Both the position numbers and the translations under genes were made by a program. From NCBI GenBank assembly GCA_020860805.1, contig JAJBTP010000589.1:1-8893 (forward strand): a stretch of DNA of 8,893 nucleotides, read 5' to 3'. The notes beneath the pieces are model-generated. The model had not been told where the DNA came from and did no database searches. It saw only the letters and a list, made by a program, of their open reading frames with translations. Positions within the stretch are counted from its first letter, which is position 1. Each line of letters starts with the position of its first letter. This document shows, piece by piece, positions 6,336 to 8,893 of this stretch. This DNA is from Tannerellaceae bacterium. GTDB taxonomy: Bacteria > Bacteroidota > Bacteroidia > Bacteroidales > Tannerellaceae.

Positions 6336-6749
6336 ATGGCAACAACAGTAAAATCTGCACAAAGTAAAAGCAGTACACAACAATCTAATAATGAAATGGG
6401 CCAGATAATCGGTCAGATGTTTGCTTTTAATACAACATTGAAACTCTATCACTGGCATGTAACCGGCGCAGGTAGCTATGCACAACATATAGCCCTCGAC
6501 CAGGCTTTAGAAACTTTACCGGACGTATTAGACAGATTAACAGAAACAACCTATGCTTTAAATGGCGATATCACAATCAGTGTTCCGGAAGCAAACGTAC
6601 CGGGTGATATTATCAAATACGCATCTGATTTCTACAAATATATAGAAAGTCACAGAGATGTCTTCTCAGCTACTTTCTCGGATTCAATCATTGACGATTA
6701 CCAGGAAGCTGTTCAACAGTTACTCTATCGTCTGATTAGACTGAAATAA
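6336..6749 (+). CDS. Dps-like ferritin-fold protein (DUF5856-type)
   Basis: From ATG 6336 the product is 137 residues with a Ser/Gln/Asn-rich tail (1-20) and then helical segments. KLYHWHVTGAGSYAQH (36-51) resembles the Dps signature HWN(V/M)xG. H39, H51, D55, D66 and E70 repeat exactly the spacing of the E. coli Dps ferroxidase ligands H51, H63, D67, D78 and E82 (12, 4, 11 and 4 residues). This suggests a ferritin-like protein that could bind and oxidise iron, possibly in a multimer. Dps is usually about 160-170 residues, so this is a short version with a reduced C-terminal half (DIIKYASDFYKYIESH, then a final helix ending LLYRLIRLK). I believe the family is DUF5856. The TTG six bases upstream in frame is less likely than the ATG, whose product begins MATTVK. 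DNA binding is not shown; the N-terminal tail has only two Lys. Confidence 0.82.
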   Translation: MATTVKSAQSKSSTQQSNNEMGQIIGQMFAFNTTLKLYHWHVTGAGSYAQHIALDQALETLPDVLDRLTETTYALNGDITISVPEANVPGDIIKYASDFYKYIESHRDVFSATFSDSIIDDYQEAVQQLLYRLIRLK

Positions 6750-6765
6750 AAAAGGATAAATGAAA

Positions 6766-6795
6766 AGCACGGAGCAAATAGGTAAGCTCCGTGCT
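6766..6795. terminator. hairpin downstream of the Dps-like gene
   Basis: AGCACGGAGC (6766-6775) and GCTCCGTGCT (6786-6795) form a perfect 10-base G+C-rich stem with a 10-base loop, 17 bases after the TAA of the Dps-like gene. The stem is strong for such an A+T-rich gap. No clear T-run follows on the plus strand; on the minus strand it is followed by TTTTC, so it may act in both directions. Confidence 0.6.
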
Positions 6796-6822
6796 AAACA
6801 TATTAGTAGTAGTTAATTTTTA

Positions 6823-6840
6823 TCTGCTACCCGTAGCAGA
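6823..6840. terminator. hairpin downstream of the fimbrillin-like gene
   Basis: TCTGCTA (6823-6829) and TAGCAGA (6834-6840) form a perfect 7-base stem with a CCCG loop, 16 bases beyond the end of the minus-strand gene that stops at 6857. On the minus strand the stem is followed by TAAAAATT, so there is no real T-run. Terminator is the likeliest role given two convergent genes. Confidence 0.45.
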
Positions 6841-6856
6841 CACCTCACCCCTATTT

Positions 6857-8893
6857 TTATCTAAAATCATTTAAAAAACTATCTCCATATAATGCTGCAT
6901 TGCTCATCCAGGCAATAAAGTTATTGAGGAATACCATATTTTCAGGGCGATTCGCCTGGAAGTTAAGATAATTAGCAAACAGGCTACTGCTATTACCGAA
7001 AATAGCAGGATCACTCATCCAAATCATACGGTTGGTAGGATCAATACCAAACACACAATAAGCCACTCCTCTGCTGTTATTTACCATAATAACCGGTATA
7101 AATGTATCCGGCCATTTAGATAAACCGGCATTAATACTTTCTTTTCCGTACATCCAGATATCACCAGGATTTAATCTTCCCGAATTAGAGAAAGGACCCT
7201 CTTCCAGGAAATAATTAATCAAAGGATGTGTTGAATAATAAGAACTGGTAGTAAAGTATCTTTTTGTATTTTTACCTATCCCTAAGTTAACCACAGCATA
7301 ACCGGCATTCGGGAAAAATTTCTTAAGACTTCCATTTACTTTTGCACCTTCTTTATGAGAAATGATAAGAAGTTTAGAATCATCTTCTGCCATGGCAGCT
7401 TTTATGGTAGCCACTTCTGCATTAGTAGGGATAGAAACTGCCTGATAAAATTAGCATCTGCCACATTCTGAGCTGTAAATCCTGCCTGTTTAAACGCATA
7501 TTCACCAGGCATGTAAACAGTACCTTCCATACCAAACAGATTGGTATTTCTCATATTCTGTCCTAACTGATACACATACTTATAATAATGTGCATCTTTC
7601 GTTGATGCGAGCGTACTAACTCCATTTGTATTTGTCAATACAGTGAGAGCAACGGTAGACAATATACTTTTTTGATCGATACGGATATCTTCACTGATAT
7701 CAGTATCAGCAATCGTTACCCGCAGAATAACATACGAAGTAACACCAGCTTCTTTCAATGGGGCAAAATCCAGTACGATTGATTCTTTTCCACTTCCAGT
7801 AAATACTTTACTACCATCAATAACAGCATCTGTATTATTATCAATGATTTCTGCTACCCATTCCGCATTTGAGTCGATATGAATTTCTTCCGAAGAACCA
7901 CCTAAATAAGAGATTTCCTCCAGATACCGTGGGGTAACACTCAACTCATAAACAAAATTTACAGCGTTTTCATAGGCTTCTCTCTCTGTAGCAGCACCTG
8001 TGTCAGAAACACTCTTAAGAGTAGTCGTATAAATGTAATTTCTGTCCAACCGGTTTCCTGCACCTGTTACATTTACACGGAAATATTCAATATCCCCGGT
8101 ATTTTCATTCCGGAGCCCTACGATTAAACAAGTTGTTTCTTTATCATCCTGTTTAGGATTAGATACATAGTTTTCAAATGTATACAATGATCCTGTAATC
8201 TCATTGCTTCCCTTTGCAGTCACACCATAAAAACGCTCTGTACGTGCTGCGTTATAACTGTTAGAAGAATTTCCCAGGATAGGAGTAGTCGTCATAGCAT
8301 TCCATACAGAAGCAGAAACAAGCTCGTATCCTTCTACCTCAGATATCACATCCAGGCCGACAACAGCAGGAACCAATTCTACAAAGATTTCACTCTCATC
8401 TGCTTTTTTCTGCAGACTTACACTCATAGGCAAATTAGTCTTCTTGATACTGTTTGAGTTATCCTCCTGCTCCTGGCTTCCCGGCGTAACGCCTGAAACC
8501 TTAAGTACAGTTTTTAAAGCCTGGCTCTCCGTACTTCCCATAAACATATCTCTCAAATCATCAATATCCGAAAAGCCCATGTAATCTCCCATGTTAATAC
8601 AAAGAAGCATTTTGTAATCAGCAGATTCATCGATTAATCCGTCTTCCTCAAAAGTAAGTTCCAATGTTCCGGAGCTACTCAAACTGGCACCAGCCGCAGC
8701 TTTCACATCTATAGCATCTACAAAAGATCCTGCACCCGTAGAACTATTTTCAAAAAAACAAAATATAAAAAGAATTAATTTGATTCCCTTCTTCATCAGA
8801 AGAGTAACTACGTGCAGGATAAGTAGTGGCTTCCTGTATATCATAAGAAAGCCTTAATCCATTACCACCATTTAAACCTTCTCCATCCAGATC
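6857..8893 (-). pseudogene. large fimbrillin-like surface protein, partial at the window edge, with two homopolymer frameshifts
   Basis: The gene enters from the right edge already open (LNGGNGLRLSYDIQEATTY, PARSYSSDEEGNQINSFYIL). This resembles the N-terminal domain of Mfa/Fim-type fimbrillins and DUF4906 proteins. The 7-base A-run at 8752-8758 (T7 in the coding strand) shifts the frame; six bases would give FYILFFENSSTG. The long middle frame contains the fimbrillin-like LDRNYIYTTTLKSV (about 8054-8013). A BACON-like beta-sandwich follows (about 7917-7669: EEIHIDSNAEWVAEI, then SYVILRVTIAD and RIDQ). A second shift is at the A4 run 7447-7450; a fifth base would join ADANFYQ to AVSIPTNAEVATIK. 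The C-terminal third looks alpha/beta and resembles glutamine-amidotransferase-like domains (KLLIISHKEGAKV, THPLINYFLEEGPF, then MSDPAIFGN). A surface adhesin or pilus-associated protein is the best guess. The signal sequence would lie outside the window. Family certainty is moderate. Confidence 0.72.

Noticed and set aside
8742..8844. A start for the fimbrillin-like gene at ATG 8844 or the nearby MKKGIKLILFIF segment, which mimics a signal peptide
   Set aside because: The neighbouring frame is open to the window edge and encodes family-like sequence (LRLSYDIQEATTY, PARSYSSDEEG). The apparent signal peptide is an out-of-frame reading created by the 7-base homopolymer.
1..8893. CRISPR array, tRNA/rRNA genes, insertion sequence or attachment site
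   Set aside because: No regularly spaced direct repeats of CRISPR length, no tRNA-like cloverleaf, no transposase or integrase reading frame and no terminal inverted repeats were seen.

Overview
The window looks like a stretch of a Bacteroidales chromosome (Bacteroides/Parabacteroides/Dysgonomonas-like; genus not determinable by eye). The reasons are moderate A+T content, four matches to the Bacteroidetes -7 promoter element TAnnTTTG next to gene starts, no strong Shine-Dalgarno sites, and gene types typical of the group: a FadL/OmpP1-like porin, a DUF1080 exported protein, a fimbrillin-like surface protein and a small Dps-like DUF5856-type protein.

Layout from left to right. (1) 28-1364, minus: a FadL/OmpP1 outer-membrane protein gene split by a frameshift near its 3' end. 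(2) 1365-1725: divergent regulatory region. It carries a promoter for each side and, just before queC, a leader that folds on paper into an H-type pseudoknot closely resembling a class I preQ1 riboswitch. (3) 1726-3681, plus: queC, queF and a DUF1080 (3-keto-disaccharide hydrolase-like) gene in tight succession; the last is interrupted by two in-frame stop codons. (4) 3682-3778: convergent gap with a strong hairpin and a TCTGCG repeat cluster. (5) 3779-5539, minus: dnaX, intact. (6) 5540-5621: very compact divergent promoter region. (7) 5622-6256, plus: an FtsB/DivIC-type septum protein overlapping (ATGA) a four-helix membrane protein. (8) 6336-6749, plus: a minimal Dps-like protein with a complete ferroxidase residue set. 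(9) 6750-6856: two hairpins between convergent genes. (10) 6857-8893, minus, running off the right edge: a large fimbrillin-like surface protein gene with two single-base homopolymer frameshifts.

How the genes work together: QueC makes preQ0 and QueF reduces it to preQ1, the queuosine precursor. A preQ1 sensor in the leader would close a feedback loop in which the QueF product shuts the operon. The other genes (replication clamp loader, division, iron/DNA protection, surface proteins) look like independent units.

Two points stand out: the candidate preQ1 riboswitch, and the distribution of damage. Five lesions fall in the three genes for exported or surface proteins, while the six genes for cytoplasmic or inner-membrane proteins are all open. 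I cannot tell from sequence alone whether this is real gene decay, phase variation or assembly error. Apart from the riboswitch candidate I see no clear new multi-gene system in the window.
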